A DNA stretch of 64,000 nt from Streptococcus parasanguinis (GCA_905188195.1 CAJJKY010000001.1:62001-126000), one strand, 5' to 3'; positions 1-8,982 are shown, counted from the first letter of the stretch. A program made the numbers and translations. Notes: generated by a model from the sequence alone, not told the origin.

Positions 1-153
1 GTTTCTTCTAAGTCACAAGAGCTCTTGCAGTTGCAGTATGAGGAGAGAAAAAAGCATTCAAAACAACAGTCTAGTCTTCAAAAGCAATTGCTCAAACAAG
101 AGAAATTTGAACGCAAACAGCAAAAACGTAAAGAGAAGCATAAAGGACATTAA
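1..153 (+). CDS. C-terminal end of a YjdF-like (DUF2992) protein, partial
   Basis: The first 153 bases are open in frame 1 and end in TAA at 151-153, giving a 50-residue tail whose start lies outside the window. The tail is very rich in Lys, Gln and Glu and ends KEKHKGH. That kind of basic, coiled ending is typical of the YjdF/DUF2992 family as I remember it. YjdF proteins are small cytoplasmic proteins of unclear role, controlled in Bacillus by an azaaromatic riboswitch. The gene is followed by a strong terminator at 177-209. The identification rests only on the tail composition and is moderate. Confidence 0.5.
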   Translation, partial: VSSKSQELLQLQYEERKKHSKQQSSLQKQLLKQEKFERKQQKRKEKHKGH

Positions 154-176
154 CCCTTATCTCTTTCATCAAAAAA

Positions 177-209
177 GCTTCGGTAGGAAGAACCCTACCG
201 AGGCTTTTT
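177..209. terminator. Bidirectional rho-independent terminator
   Basis: An 11-bp stem (177-187 with 194-204, one G-T pair) has a 6-nt loop. It is followed by a T run on the plus strand and preceded by an A run that serves the minus strand. It separates the converging yjdF-like and cbiO genes. Confidence 0.85.
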
Positions 210-933
210 AACATGTTGAAAACGATTGTTGAATATCTGGATGATTTTCCCAATCAGCTCGATTGTAGCTTCCTGTAATAGTGTGCTCTTCAGAAAAGAG
301 CAGAACCCGTTCCACAATCGGAGCGATTTGCTCGAAATAGTGGGAGGAAATCACAATCGTTTTTCCTGCTGTTTTGAGTTCTTGGAGCAAGGCGACAATC
401 AGCTTCTGGTATTTGGTGGAGAGACCGTTAAAGGGCTCGTCAAATAGCAAGAGACTAGGATTCATGGTGAGGACACTGGCAATGGCGACTAGCTTCTTTT
501 CCCCTCCGGAAAGATGGTAGGGAATACGATCTCTCAGGTGCTCAATCTCTAAAAGAGCGAGTGTATCATTGACGCGTTGGTCGATTTCAACTGCCGATAA
601 GCCGAGTTGACGTGGGCCAAAAGCAAGCTCATCATAGACGCTTGTATTGAACAATTGCGTATCGCTATTTTGAAAAATAAGCCCGACCTGTTGAAATAGC
701 TGGCCAGCACGATGGGGATCTTTTAAGAAGTCTTGGTCAATGGTCCAGTCCTTGAAGTGGTACTGACCAGAAGAGAGGGGCAGGAGTCCAACCAGAATTT
801 TAAAGAGGGTAGATTTTCCCGCTCCGTTTGGACCCATCAGGCCAACGGTTTCCCCCTTTTGGATTTGGAGTTGAATATCATGGATTCCAGTCTCCTCTGT
901 GTAGTGGTAATTTCCATCCTGAATGGTAATCAT
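208..933 (-). CDS. cbiO: Cobalt/nickel ECF transporter ATPase CbiO
   Basis: 241-residue ABC ATPase that powers uptake of cobalt or nickel through the CbiMQO complex at the inner face of the membrane. Visible motifs are Walker A GPNGAGKST near residue 34, the Q-loop, the signature LSGGEKK near residue 142, Walker B LLLFDEP, and the switch His in SSHYFE. Length is normal for a single-domain CbiO. It is the last gene of the minus-strand cbiM-cbiQ-cbiO operon and ends inside the shared terminator at 177-209. The metal (Co or Ni) cannot be decided from the ATPase. Confidence 0.88.
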   Translation of the reverse strand: MITIQDGNYHYTEETGIHDIQLQIQKGETVGLMGPNGAGKSTLFKILVGLLPLSSGQYHFKDWTIDQDFLKDPHRAGQLFQQVGLIFQNSDTQLFNTSVYDELAFGPRQLGLSAVEIDQRVNDTLALLEIEHLRDRIPYHLSGGEKKLVAIASVLTMNPSLLLFDEPFNGLSTKYQKLIVALLQELKTAGKTIVISSHYFEQIAPIVERVLLFSEEHTITGSYNRADWENHPDIQQSFSTC

Positions 934-945
934 AGGGCTTCCTTT

Positions 946-1734
946 CTAGCCAAGTAAGGTCGTGAAGGTCGTGAGAACCGCCAATTCCAATAGGAAAAAG
1001 ACGTCTTCCTTCTTCCAGTGGAAGGCTTCTTTGCGCTTTGTATCCATACCGTAGCCTCTCAGCAACATGGCCTCGTAGACCTCTTTGGTATGGTTTTTCG
1101 TTGATAGATACAAGAGACCTAGAAGAGAGCCAAAGAGATGGAGGTTCACTTTTTGACCAACGGTCCGGAGTTGGACGCACTCAATTTGTTGGTGAAGGTG
1201 TTTTCCCAAAATATAACTATATTTCAGCGTAATATCAATGGTCTGGACAAAGGTCTTGGGGAAATGTAGCTGCCTTAGGGCCTCAACCAGTTGGATGCTT
1301 GTGGTAGTGGCTAAAAAGAGAGAAATATTGAGGACAATCATCCCGGCACGTAGCAAAAAAAGCCCTCCATTTTGAAATCCTTGAAATAAGATGCTAGGCA
1401 AAATCACAATTGTGGAAATCAACAGCACCTTGAATAGGACCTTAAAGAGGTGGAGTAGGACCTCTCCAGGAAGCATGGCAATGTGCATTAACAAAAGGAT
1501 GCCGATCAACCACAGTTGGATGGGATGGTGGGCAGTCGTAATGAGAATGGCTAGAATTAAAAAGGAAACGAGCCGCATCCAAGACGAAGTTTTGGCCTTG
1601 AATGCGGGCGTCGTTTGTTTCATTTTGCCAAGAAAGTGGCGCAATGTTTGAAGATTCATTTGTAAATAGTGATGGCTTTTGGATGCTTCAAGAGTCGCTT
1701 GCTCTTGATGAAGCCAGTCAGGGAGTTTACGCAT
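946..1734 (-). CDS. cbiQ: Cobalt/nickel ECF transporter transmembrane protein CbiQ
   Basis: 262-residue polytopic membrane protein of the EcfT/CbiQ family, which couples the substrate-binding CbiM to the CbiO ATPase. Several hydrophobic segments lie between residues about 50 and 145. A soluble coupling region follows, containing an EAMLLRGYG motif near residue 220 that corresponds to the conserved A-x-x-x-RG coupling motif of EcfT proteins. Its start overlaps the end of cbiM by 8 bases, which supports co-transcription and translational coupling. A last hydrophobic helix closes the protein. Confidence 0.85.
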   Translation of the reverse strand: MRKLPDWLHQEQATLEASKSHHYLQMNLQTLRHFLGKMKQTTPAFKAKTSSWMRLVSFLILAILITTAHHPIQLWLIGILLLMHIAMLPGEVLLHLFKVLFKVLLISTIVILPSILFQGFQNGGLFLLRAGMIVLNISLFLATTTSIQLVEALRQLHFPKTFVQTIDITLKYSYILGKHLHQQIECVQLRTVGQKVNLHLFGSLLGLLYLSTKNHTKEVYEAMLLRGYGMDTKRKEAFHWKKEDVFFLLELAVLTTFTTLLG

Positions 1735-2710
1735 GAGAAGTTTTTTCTCCGTTCATTGATCGAATGATTTTACTGATGATATAGAATATAAGGACGGCTG
1801 TCACGGCTGAGAGAATATAGCCGATCGCAATTTTCGTTCCAGGAATGGTGTAATCACTAAACAAGGCTTCAAAAGAGAATCCATTTTTGATCCCTGTTGG
1901 GACTTTGCCATGAAGCAGGCTACCCAATTCTTCAGTAGACCATTCACCAAAAGCTGTCCCATCTGCGAGGAGTCCAAGTGGGCTGAGGACGATCAAAGCA
2001 AGGAGTACCCAGCGAATTTTTTTAACAAATGAAGTTGTATTGACTGTACTTGGTGTGTACAACTCTGCAGGAGCAACTTGTTTTACAAAACGGTAAATCA
2101 CAACGGTGAAGAAGGCTTCGACCCAACCTGCGACAAGGAGGTGAGCACCCAACATAGCAGGCACCGTGATACTCAATCCATAAGGATTATAGAGTGGCTG
2201 ACCAGCTTCTGACGAGATGAGGGGTTGCAAGCCCAATTCAACACCAGCTAAGAAGGCAGCAACATTGATCGAAAGAAAAGAACCGATAATAACGCCAAGC
2301 GTTTCCTGATGGTGCTTGCGGAACAAGTTATAAATAGCATAGCCAACAAAAGGCATCACAATAGCCATGTTGAAAATATTGGCTCCAAGAGCGAGAATCC
2401 CTCCGTCACCAAATAAGAAGGCCTGTAGGAGTAAGGCGACTGTCAGCGCTAGAGAGGCCGCATAGGGACCTATGAGAATGGCAAGAAGGGTCCCTCCGAC
2501 AGCGTGAGCGGTCGTTCCACCAGGAACAGGAACATTAAACATCATCAATAAGAAGGACAAAGAAGCAGCGATCCCAAGCATCGGAGCTAGCTCTTTGTTT
2601 TCTTTTAATTGGACCTTGACTTTTTGGACAGACAAGACAATAACAGGCGCAGCAGCAACAGCTAAAACCGCACAACTTGCAGGACTAAGGTAATTATCTG
2701 GTATATGCAT
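1727..2710 (-). CDS. cbiM: Cobalt/nickel ECF substrate-binding membrane protein CbiM
   Basis: 327 residues. The N-terminus MHIPDNYLSP is the CbiM/NikM signature, in which the amino-terminal Met-His pair helps bind the metal. The conserved TTAHAVGG and LGANIFNMA motifs follow. After about residue 235 there is a further membrane segment, an extracellular loop (SPLGLLADGTAFGEW, like the PDGLE/CbiN-type extension) and a final helix. No separate cbiN gene is present, so this C-terminal part may substitute for it. It is the first gene of the operon. No cobalamin riboswitch was recognised upstream. Choice between Co and Ni is open. Confidence 0.85.
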   Translation of the reverse strand: MHIPDNYLSPASCAVLAVAAAPVIVLSVQKVKVQLKENKELAPMLGIAASLSFLLMMFNVPVPGGTTAHAVGGTLLAILIGPYAASLALTVALLLQAFLFGDGGILALGANIFNMAIVMPFVGYAIYNLFRKHHQETLGVIIGSFLSINVAAFLAGVELGLQPLISSEAGQPLYNPYGLSITVPAMLGAHLLVAGWVEAFFTVVIYRFVKQVAPAELYTPSTVNTTSFVKKIRWVLLALIVLSPLGLLADGTAFGEWSTEELGSLLHGKVPTGIKNGFSFEALFSDYTIPGTKIAIGYILSAVTAVLIFYIISKIIRSMNGEKTSHA

Positions 2711-2887
2711 AACAAATTCTCCATTAGTATGATTTATCTTAGTTAACAGATTACCACATTATAAAATCAGGTGTCGTTACAAAACGAGTCCAACATTTGT
2801 TACACTTTGCTAGAAAGAGGGAGAAAAAACTAGTTTGAAGGGCTAGAAAGGATTTTTAAGGTGAATTTAGATAAAATTATTGGTTCC
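2711..2887 (-). promoter_or_regulatory. cbiM upstream region with a consensus -10
   Basis: Reading the minus strand, TATAAT lies at 2763-2758 with no convincing -35 at 17 bp. Two copies of TGTAAC/GTAACG-type sequence lie further upstream (2776-2812). No riboswitch-like fold was evident by eye. Confidence 0.35.
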
Positions 2888-2947
2888 ATATCGAAATAGT
2901 TGACAGATGTAACGAACAGTGATACAATGGCTGTGATATTTCGATAT
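2888..2947 (+). promoter_or_regulatory. marR promoter flanked by a perfect inverted repeat
   Basis: TTGACA at 2900-2905 and TACAAT at 2923-2928 are separated by exactly 17 bp. The 11-mer ATATCGAAATA at 2888-2898 and its exact reverse complement at 2937-2947 sit on both sides. The right arm is itself nearly palindromic (ATAT-TTCG-ATAT). This is the layout expected for a self-repressing MarR dimer binding two operators around its promoter. Confidence 0.75.
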
Positions 2948-2967
2948 AGAAATAAAAAGGAGACAAA

Positions 2968-3417
2968 ATGGACAAGATGCAAGGGGGCTACCAAGCTTTA
3001 CAGATACGCTTGTTAAATGGGCGTATCTTTCAAAAACTGCTGAGTAAGGAACCAGATGTCCAATACCGAAGTGAACAGGGGAAAATTTTAACAATTCTGT
3101 GGAAGCAAGAATTAGGGTGCGCTACCGCAACTGATATCGCTCTTGCGACGGGTCTAGCCAATAATACATTGACCAGCATGGTTAAGAAATTGGAAGAACA
3201 AGGTTTGGTCACGATTCAACCTTGCACGCAGGATAAAAGGAAAAAATATATCTCTTTGACAGACCTCGGTTGGGCGCAAAAAGAAATTGGGGATCGTGTT
3301 AGTAAGGAACTGGGGGAGATTTTCTATCAAGGATTTTCGGATCAAGAAATCCGAGAATTTGAGGCCTATCAAGAGCGCATTATCTCAAATCTAAAAGCTA
3401 AAGAGAATGACATCTAA
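2968..3417 (+). CDS. MarR family transcriptional regulator
   Basis: 149-residue winged-helix protein of the MarR family. The helix-turn-helix lies around residues 55-80 (TATDIALATGLANNTLTSM), and the wing contains DKRKKYISLTDLG near residues 88-100, a classic MarR feature. RBS AAAGGAGA precedes the ATG. It is followed 18 bases later by the NmrA-type reductase and then the osmoprotectant transporter, so it probably controls this run of genes and itself through the inverted repeats at 2888-2947. The ligand is unknown. Confidence 0.88.
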   Translation: MDKMQGGYQALQIRLLNGRIFQKLLSKEPDVQYRSEQGKILTILWKQELGCATATDIALATGLANNTLTSMVKKLEEQGLVTIQPCTQDKRKKYISLTDLGWAQKEIGDRVSKELGEIFYQGFSDQEIREFEAYQERIISNLKAKENDI

Positions 3418-3435
3418 GGAAAGGAAGTAACAGTT

Positions 3436-4290
3436 ATGATTGGTATTACAGGGGTAACAGGGAAATTAGGTTCTTATGTGGCTAATCTTGTCGATCAGAA
3501 AGGAATCGCTTCAGTCCATCTAGCACGAAGCCCAGAGCGTGCAAAGATCTATGAGTCAGCGGAAATTCGTAAAATAGTGTATGCCAATACACCAGAGGTG
3601 GTTGAGGCCTTGAAGGGTATTGATATCTTGTTGATGGTTTCTGCTCGGGAAAATCCAGAACGTGTCAAGGAACACCAGGACTTTTTAGATGCTGCAAAGC
3701 TAGCAGGGGTAGAGCATATCGTCTATACCTCTTTTTATGGGGCAGATGAGAAGGCAACTTTCACCTTGTCTCGAGATCATGCCCAGACGGAAGCCTATAT
3801 CAAGGAGTTAGGGTTCACCTACACTTTTTTGAGAGATAATTTTTACTTGGACTTTCTGATTGATATGGCGCTTGAAAATGGAGAGATTCGTGGTCCAGCA
3901 GGAAATGGGAAGGTTTCAGCTGTTGCCCGGAAGGACACATCTAGGGTTGCAGCAGAAATTCTTTTAAATCCTAAGGAATGGGAAAATCAAACCTTGAATT
4001 TGACAGGGCCAGAGAATCTTTCCATGGAAGAAATCGTAGCGCTTCTCTCGAAAGAGACCGGAGACGCCATCGCATATGTGGATGAAACAGTAGAAGAAGC
4101 TTATGAGTCACGGAAAAAATGGCCAGCACAAACATGGGAGTACGATGCCTGGGTCAGCACCTATACAGCGATTAAAGTTGGGGAACAAGCTGGGGTTTCT
4201 ACAGATGTCGAAAAAGTCCTAGGGCATCCAGCAAGCAGCCTTTTGGATATTCTTAGAGACAGAAAACTTTTTGAGGAAAAACATGATTGA
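3436..4290 (+). CDS. NmrA-type NAD(P)-binding oxidoreductase
   Basis: 284-residue atypical short-chain reductase. The Rossmann glycine motif GITGVTGKLG is at residues 3-12 and fits the QorB/NmrA group of NAD(P)H-quinone or redox-sensing proteins. There is no classical YxxxK catalytic pair in the usual place, as is common in this group. It lies between a MarR regulator and the osmoprotectant ABC genes. Its stop codon overlaps the next gene's start, which indicates one operon. The substrate is not predictable from the sequence. Confidence 0.75.
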   Translation: MIGITGVTGKLGSYVANLVDQKGIASVHLARSPERAKIYESAEIRKIVYANTPEVVEALKGIDILLMVSARENPERVKEHQDFLDAAKLAGVEHIVYTSFYGADEKATFTLSRDHAQTEAYIKELGFTYTFLRDNFYLDFLIDMALENGEIRGPAGNGKVSAVARKDTSRVAAEILLNPKEWENQTLNLTGPENLSMEEIVALLSKETGDAIAYVDETVEEAYESRKKWPAQTWEYDAWVSTYTAIKVGEQAGVSTDVEKVLGHPASSLLDILRDRKLFEEKHD

Positions 4291-5011
4291 ATACAAACAT
4301 GTAGCCTTGCGCTACACGGATAAAAACATTTTAAAAGATGTCAATCTCCGCATTGAAAATGGAGAATTTATGGTACTAGTGGGTCCTTCAGGATCTGGAA
4401 AAACCACCATGCTCAAGATGATTAACCGTCTCTTGGAGCCGACTGATGGAAATATCTATATGGATGGCAAACGGATTAAAGACTATGATGAACGGGAGTT
4501 ACGTCTCAGTACTGGCTATGTGCTTCAAGCTATTGCTCTATTTCCTAATTTGACAGTTTCGGAAAATATCGCTCTCATTCCTGAGATGAAGGGCTGGAGT
4601 AAGGAGCAAATTGCCTCTAAAACGGAAGAACTCTTGGACAAGGTGGGTCTGCCTGCTGTAGATTATGCTCATCGTTTACCAAGCGAGTTATCTGGTGGGG
4701 AGCAACAGCGAATCGGCATTGTGCGGGCCATCATTGCAGAACCAAAGATTCTATTGATGGACGAGCCCTTCTCAGCTTTAGATGCTATTTCTCGCAAGCA
4801 ACTACAGGCTCTTACCAAAGACTTGCACAAAGAATTTGATATGACAACTATTTTTGTGACTCATGATACGGACGAGGCCTTGAAATTAGGCGATCGGATT
4901 GCGGTGCTTCAAGAAGGAGAGATTGTACAGGTGGCGAATGCTGAGACCATTCTAGCCCAACCGGCCAATGACTTTGTCGCAGATCTATTTGGAGGTGCTC
5001 ACCATGTCTAA
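4283..5011 (+). CDS. Osmoprotectant (choline/betaine-type) ABC transporter ATPase
   Basis: 242-residue ABC ATPase of the ProV/OpuA type. Walker A GPSGSGKTT is at 34-42, the signature SGGEQQR near 138, Walker B LLMDEPFSALD, and the switch His in VTHDTDEA. The C-terminal tandem CBS domains found in longer OpuCA/ProV ATPases, which sense ionic strength, are absent. I start it at the ATG at 4283, not the upstream TTG at 4271, because GAGG at 4273 is a well-placed RBS for the ATG. It overlaps both neighbours by a few bases. Confidence 0.85.
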   Translation: MIEYKHVALRYTDKNILKDVNLRIENGEFMVLVGPSGSGKTTMLKMINRLLEPTDGNIYMDGKRIKDYDERELRLSTGYVLQAIALFPNLTVSENIALIPEMKGWSKEQIASKTEELLDKVGLPAVDYAHRLPSELSGGEQQRIGIVRAIIAEPKILLMDEPFSALDAISRKQLQALTKDLHKEFDMTTIFVTHDTDEALKLGDRIAVLQEGEIVQVANAETILAQPANDFVADLFGGAHHV

Positions 5012-6524
5012 ACTACTTGCAACCTTTCAAGAACGCTTTGGGGACTGGCTCACTGCACTGGGGCAACATTTGCAACTGTCATTACTGACCTTGCTCCTTG
5101 CGATTTTTCTAGCTGTTCCTCTAGCTATTTATTTGAGTATCCACAAAAGAACAAGCAACTGGGTCTTACAGCTAGCTGGTATCTTCCAGACCATCCCTTC
5201 CATGGCTCTTTTGGGGCTTTTCATTCCCATTATGGGGATTGGGACGCTTCCGGCCTTAACAGCTCTTGTCATCTATGCCATTTTCCCCATCCTTCAAAAT
5301 ACCATCACCGGTTTACAGGGGATTGATCCAAGTTTGGAAGAAGCTGGGATCGCCTTTGGAATGACCAAGTGGGAGCGACTCAAGAAGTTCGAGATTCCCT
5401 TGGCCATGCCCGTCATTATGTCTGGGATTCGCACGGCAACCGTGATGATTATTGGGACAGCTACCCTAGCTGCCTTGATTGGAGCAGGGGGACTTGGCTC
5501 CTTTATCCTCTTAGGGATTGACCGCAATAATGCCAGTCTGATTTTGATCGGTGCCCTGTCCTCTGCCTTCTTGGCCATCGCCTTTAACCTTCTTCTCAAA
5601 TGGATGGAAAAGGCCAAATTGCGGACCATCTTTGCAGCCTTTGCTGTGATGGTTATTGGATTAGGAGCTTCTTATACGCCAAGTCTTCTTCCAAAACCGA
5701 AGAAAGAAAATCTGATCATTGCTGGGAAGTTAGGACCAGAACCCGAAATTCTAGCTAACATGTACAAGATCTTGATCGAGGAAAACACGGACATGACAGT
5801 GACCGTCAAGCCGAATTTTGGAAAGACTACCTTCCTCTATGAAGCCCTGAAAAAAGGGGACATCGCTATCTATCCAGAGTTTACAGGGACCGTGACCGAA
5901 AGTCTCCTTAAGCCAGCACCACAAGTCGGTCATGATCCAGAAACAGTCTACAAAGCTGCCCGAGATGGGATCAAGCGACAAGACGACCTGGCCTTGCTCA
6001 AAACTATGGCTTATCAAAATACCTATGCTGTTGCAGTCCCTAAGAAGATTGCCCAAGAGTATGGACTCAAGACTATTTCAGATTTGAAAAAGGTGGAAGG
6101 ACAACTCAGGGCAGGCTTTACGCTTGAGTTTAACGACCGAGAGGACGGAAACAAAGGCTTGCAGAAGATCTATGGTCTCAACTTACAAGTCTCCACCATG
6201 GAGCCAGCCCTTCGCTACCAGGCGATCCAGTCTGGGGATATTCAAATAACGGATGCCTACTCAACAGATGCTGAACTTGCTCGCTATGACCTGGTGGTCC
6301 TCGAAGATGACAAACAACTCTTCCCACCTTATCAAGGGGCGCCCCTTATGAAAGAAGCTCTTCTTAAGAAACATCCCGAATTGGAAGGTGTGCTTAATAA
6401 GCTAGCTGGTAAAATCACTGAGAGCCAAATGAGCCAGATGAACTACCAAGTCGGAGTAGAAGGCAAGCCTGCTGCTAAAGTAGCGCGTGACTTTTTGGTA
6501 AAAGAAGGGTTGATGAAAAATTAA
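5004..6524 (+). CDS. Osmoprotectant ABC transporter permease fused to substrate-binding protein
   Basis: 506 residues from ATG 5004, which has a GGAGG RBS 8 bases upstream and overlaps the ATPase stop. Residues 1 to about 210 are a BPD-type permease with the EAA-like loop (EEAGIAFGMTKWERLKKFEIP). After another membrane helix (about 215-235) comes an extracellular OpuAC/ProX-like binding domain running to the end. This permease-binding protein fusion is known for streptococcal and listerial choline/betaine importers (ProWX, ChoQ, BusAB). One copy per transporter half-site would give two binding domains per complex. A clear terminator follows. Confidence 0.87.
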   Translation: MSKLLATFQERFGDWLTALGQHLQLSLLTLLLAIFLAVPLAIYLSIHKRTSNWVLQLAGIFQTIPSMALLGLFIPIMGIGTLPALTALVIYAIFPILQNTITGLQGIDPSLEEAGIAFGMTKWERLKKFEIPLAMPVIMSGIRTATVMIIGTATLAALIGAGGLGSFILLGIDRNNASLILIGALSSAFLAIAFNLLLKWMEKAKLRTIFAAFAVMVIGLGASYTPSLLPKPKKENLIIAGKLGPEPEILANMYKILIEENTDMTVTVKPNFGKTTFLYEALKKGDIAIYPEFTGTVTESLLKPAPQVGHDPETVYKAARDGIKRQDDLALLKTMAYQNTYAVAVPKKIAQEYGLKTISDLKKVEGQLRAGFTLEFNDREDGNKGLQKIYGLNLQVSTMEPALRYQAIQSGDIQITDAYSTDAELARYDLVVLEDDKQLFPPYQGAPLMKEALLKKHPELEGVLNKLAGKITESQMSQMNYQVGVEGKPAAKVARDFLVKEGLMKN

Positions 6525-6530
6525 CAAACC

Positions 6531-6562
6531 ATTCTCAAGTCTTTGCACTTGAGAATTTTTTA
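6531..6562 (+). terminator. Terminator of the osmoprotectant operon
   Basis: Perfect 10-bp stem (6531-6540 with 6547-6556), 6-nt loop, then six T. Confidence 0.88.
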
Positions 6563-6636
6563 ATAGAAAGCAATTTCATATCCTTTCAGCAAGCTTTTGG
6601 GTTAGAAGGGGAGACCTTCTCTTCAAAAAAACTCCA

Positions 6637-6665
6637 TTGAGTCTGGCTTAAAATTATGTTACAAT
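6637..6665 (+). promoter_or_regulatory. Promoter of the C26 amidotransferase gene
   Basis: TTGAGT at 6637-6642 and TACAAT at 6660-6665 with a 17-bp spacer. Transcription would start about 20 bases before the ATG at 6691. Confidence 0.65.
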
Positions 6666-6690
6666 AAGCCTTGAAAATGAATGAAAGTAT

Positions 6691-7398
6691 ATGGAAAAAA
6701 GTATGAAAAAACGACCAGTAATTGGAATTACAGGAAATGAAAGACCCTTCCCGGATGATCCAGACGCGAATATGAGCTATGCGGCGACTGGTTTTGTCGA
6801 AGCGGTCAAAGAGGCAGGAGGGATTCCCTTGATCTTGCCAATTGGAGATGCAGCCTTAGCCAAAGACTACATATCGATGATTGATAAGCTCATCATTACC
6901 GGTGGACAAAATGTCTTGCCCAAGTTTTACGGAGAAGAAATCACCATCGACAGTGATGACTACCTCTTGAAACGCGATCTCTTTGAGTTGGCCTTGATTG
7001 AAGAAGCGCGTGCGGCTAAAAAAGCGATCTTTACCGTCTGCCGTGGGACCCAGCTCTATAATGCCGCTCTAGGGGGAACGCTGCATCAAGACATTGAACA
7101 CCACTGGCAGGACAATCCAGGTCAGTACACCAGCCAAGAGTTGGTGACCAAGGATCAGACGATCCTGCAAGAGATCTATGGTAAGACCAGTCGCATCAAT
7201 TCTTTTCATCATCAAAGTATTAAAGACTTGGCAGATGGTTTAGAAGTGATCGCGCGGGATCCTAAAGATGACATCATAGAGGCCGTTCAATCCACAGATG
7301 AGAGTCGTTTCCTCGGCGTTCAGTGGCATCCGGAATTGCGTTTTGACAAGAGCCCAGCAGATCGCAAGCTCTTTGAATATGTCGTGACTCAATTGTAA
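6691..7398 (+). CDS. Class I glutamine amidotransferase, peptidase C26 family
   Basis: 235 residues. It fits the gamma-glutamyl-GABA hydrolase (PuuD-like) group, which cleaves gamma-glutamyl bonds in the cytoplasm. The nucleophilic Cys lies in TVCRGTQ near residue 116. The His-Glu pair lies in VQWHPELR near residue 213. The gene is monocistronic, with its own promoter and terminator, so context does not reveal the substrate. Two starts are possible: ATG 6691 or ATG 6703 (MKKRPVIGITG). Neither has a strong RBS. Confidence 0.82.
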   Translation: MEKSMKKRPVIGITGNERPFPDDPDANMSYAATGFVEAVKEAGGIPLILPIGDAALAKDYISMIDKLIITGGQNVLPKFYGEEITIDSDDYLLKRDLFELALIEEARAAKKAIFTVCRGTQLYNAALGGTLHQDIEHHWQDNPGQYTSQELVTKDQTILQEIYGKTSRINSFHHQSIKDLADGLEVIARDPKDDIIEAVQSTDESRFLGVQWHPELRFDKSPADRKLFEYVVTQL

Positions 7399-7406
7399 AG
7401 AGGACC

Positions 7407-7441
7407 AGCTTCCTTAGGAATTTTTCCTAAGGGGCTTTTTC
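7407..7441 (+). terminator. Terminator after the amidotransferase gene
   Basis: Stem 7407-7419 with 7423-7435 (short loop of T), then a T run. Close to the next gene. Confidence 0.8.
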
Positions 7442-7532
7442 TTTAATCTGCGTAAGAAAGACTGTAAATTGTGCCTAGGTTTTGAGGGAGGATTTGTTAC
7501 AATAGAGTTAGTAGAATGAGGAGGCTTAGGAT

Positions 7533-8918
7533 ATGTATCAATTTCCAAAGGATTTTTTATGGGGGAGTTCGACCTCGGGTCCTCAGACAGAAGGGCGTCT
7601 AGATCAGGATGGCAAAGGGGACAATCTCTGGGATTACTGGTATAGGATCGAACCCAATCGCTTTTATCAAGGGCAAGGACCGGAGAAAACATCCACTTTT
7701 TATGAACACTGGGAGGACGATCTGGATCTCTTGTTAGAAACCGGTCATACAGCTTTTCGGACCTCTATTCAGTGGTCCCGTATTTTCCCGGAAGGCCGAG
7801 GGGAGATCAATCCAGCGGGTGTCGATTTCTATCGCCGTGTCTTTGAAAAGATTAAGGAAAAAGGAATTCACCTCTTGGTCAACCTCTATCATTTTGATTT
7901 GCCGATGGCGCTCCAAGAGCAGGGCGAGGGTTGGGAAAACAAGGAAACCGCCTATGCTTATCAAGAATATGCGCGTTTTTGTTTCAAGACCTATGGAGAT
8001 CTGGTCGATCAGTGGATCACCTTTAATGAACCCATTGTCCCTGTGGAGTTTGGTTATTTTTATGATGCCCATTTTCCTCATAAGGTAGACGCAGCAGCGG
8101 CAGTAAAAGTAGCCTACTACACCCAGTTAGCAAGCTCTCTGGCAGTGAAGGCCTGTCACGAGGTGGATCCTAACTATCGTATTGGGATTGTGCTCAATTT
8201 GACACCAGCCTATCCTCGGAGCCAGCATCCAGAAGATGTCAAAGCTGCGCGCATTGCCGAGCTCTTTCAAGCCAAATCCTTCCTAGATCCATCTGTTCTT
8301 GGTCATTATCCTGAAGAATTAGTGGAGATCCTACGGGAGCGCGATCTCTTACCGGATTATGATCCCTTTGAATTGCGCTTGATCGAGGAAAATACGGTGG
8401 ATTACCTAGGGGTTAACTATTATCAACCACTCCGTGTGGCAGCTCCTCGTTATGCTCCAAATCCAGCATCTCCCCTACTCTTTGAACAATTTTATGAACC
8501 TTATGTTATGCCAGGCCGCAAGATCAATCCCCACCGTGGTTGGGAAATCTATGAGCAAGGCTTGTATGACATTGCCCAAAATATCAAGGAAAACTATGGC
8601 AATATCGAGTGGATCCTGACCGAAAATGGGATGGGGGTTGAAGGAGAGGAAAAATTCCGCAAGGATGGCGTGATCCAAGACGACTACCGGATTGACTTTG
8701 TCAAAGACCATCTTCGTGAGCTCCACCGGGCTATTCAAGATGGTGCTAACTGTAAAGGTTATTTGATCTGGACCTTTATTGACTGCTGGTCATGGCTCAA
8801 TGGCTACAAGAACCGCTATGGCTTAGTTGAGTTGGAGCTCGAAAGTCAAAAACGAACCCTCAAAAAATCTGGTCATTGGTTTAAAGAATTAAGCCAAGCC
8901 AATGGATTTGAGGACTAA
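7533..8918 (+). CDS. Glycoside hydrolase family 1 (6-phospho-beta-glucosidase-like)
   Basis: 461-residue GH1 enzyme, a cytoplasmic retaining beta-glycosidase. The N-terminus FPKDFLWGSSTSGPQTEG, the acid/base Glu in TFNEP (near residue 168) and the nucleophile in LTENG (near residue 364) are all intact. No PTS or transporter gene is adjacent. Whether it acts on phosphorylated or free glycosides is therefore inferred only from the family habit in streptococci. RBS GAGGAGG precedes the ATG. A TACAAT -10 lies at 7498-7503 without a good -35. glmS follows, an order also known from pneumococcus. Confidence 0.85.
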   Translation: MYQFPKDFLWGSSTSGPQTEGRLDQDGKGDNLWDYWYRIEPNRFYQGQGPEKTSTFYEHWEDDLDLLLETGHTAFRTSIQWSRIFPEGRGEINPAGVDFYRRVFEKIKEKGIHLLVNLYHFDLPMALQEQGEGWENKETAYAYQEYARFCFKTYGDLVDQWITFNEPIVPVEFGYFYDAHFPHKVDAAAAVKVAYYTQLASSLAVKACHEVDPNYRIGIVLNLTPAYPRSQHPEDVKAARIAELFQAKSFLDPSVLGHYPEELVEILRERDLLPDYDPFELRLIEENTVDYLGVNYYQPLRVAAPRYAPNPASPLLFEQFYEPYVMPGRKINPHRGWEIYEQGLYDIAQNIKENYGNIEWILTENGMGVEGEEKFRKDGVIQDDYRIDFVKDHLRELHRAIQDGANCKGYLIWTFIDCWSWLNGYKNRYGLVELELESQKRTLKKSGHWFKELSQANGFED

Positions 8919-8982
8919 ATCGAGATCCGTAGCCCATCTTCAACTCGTATTGAGCCCCCTCGCATTGTCGTTTTAAAGCTTG

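Noticed and set aside
2711..2967. Cobalamin or NiCo riboswitch before cbiM
   Set aside because: I could not find the conserved riboswitch boxes, and the leader after the -10 is too short (about 40 bases).
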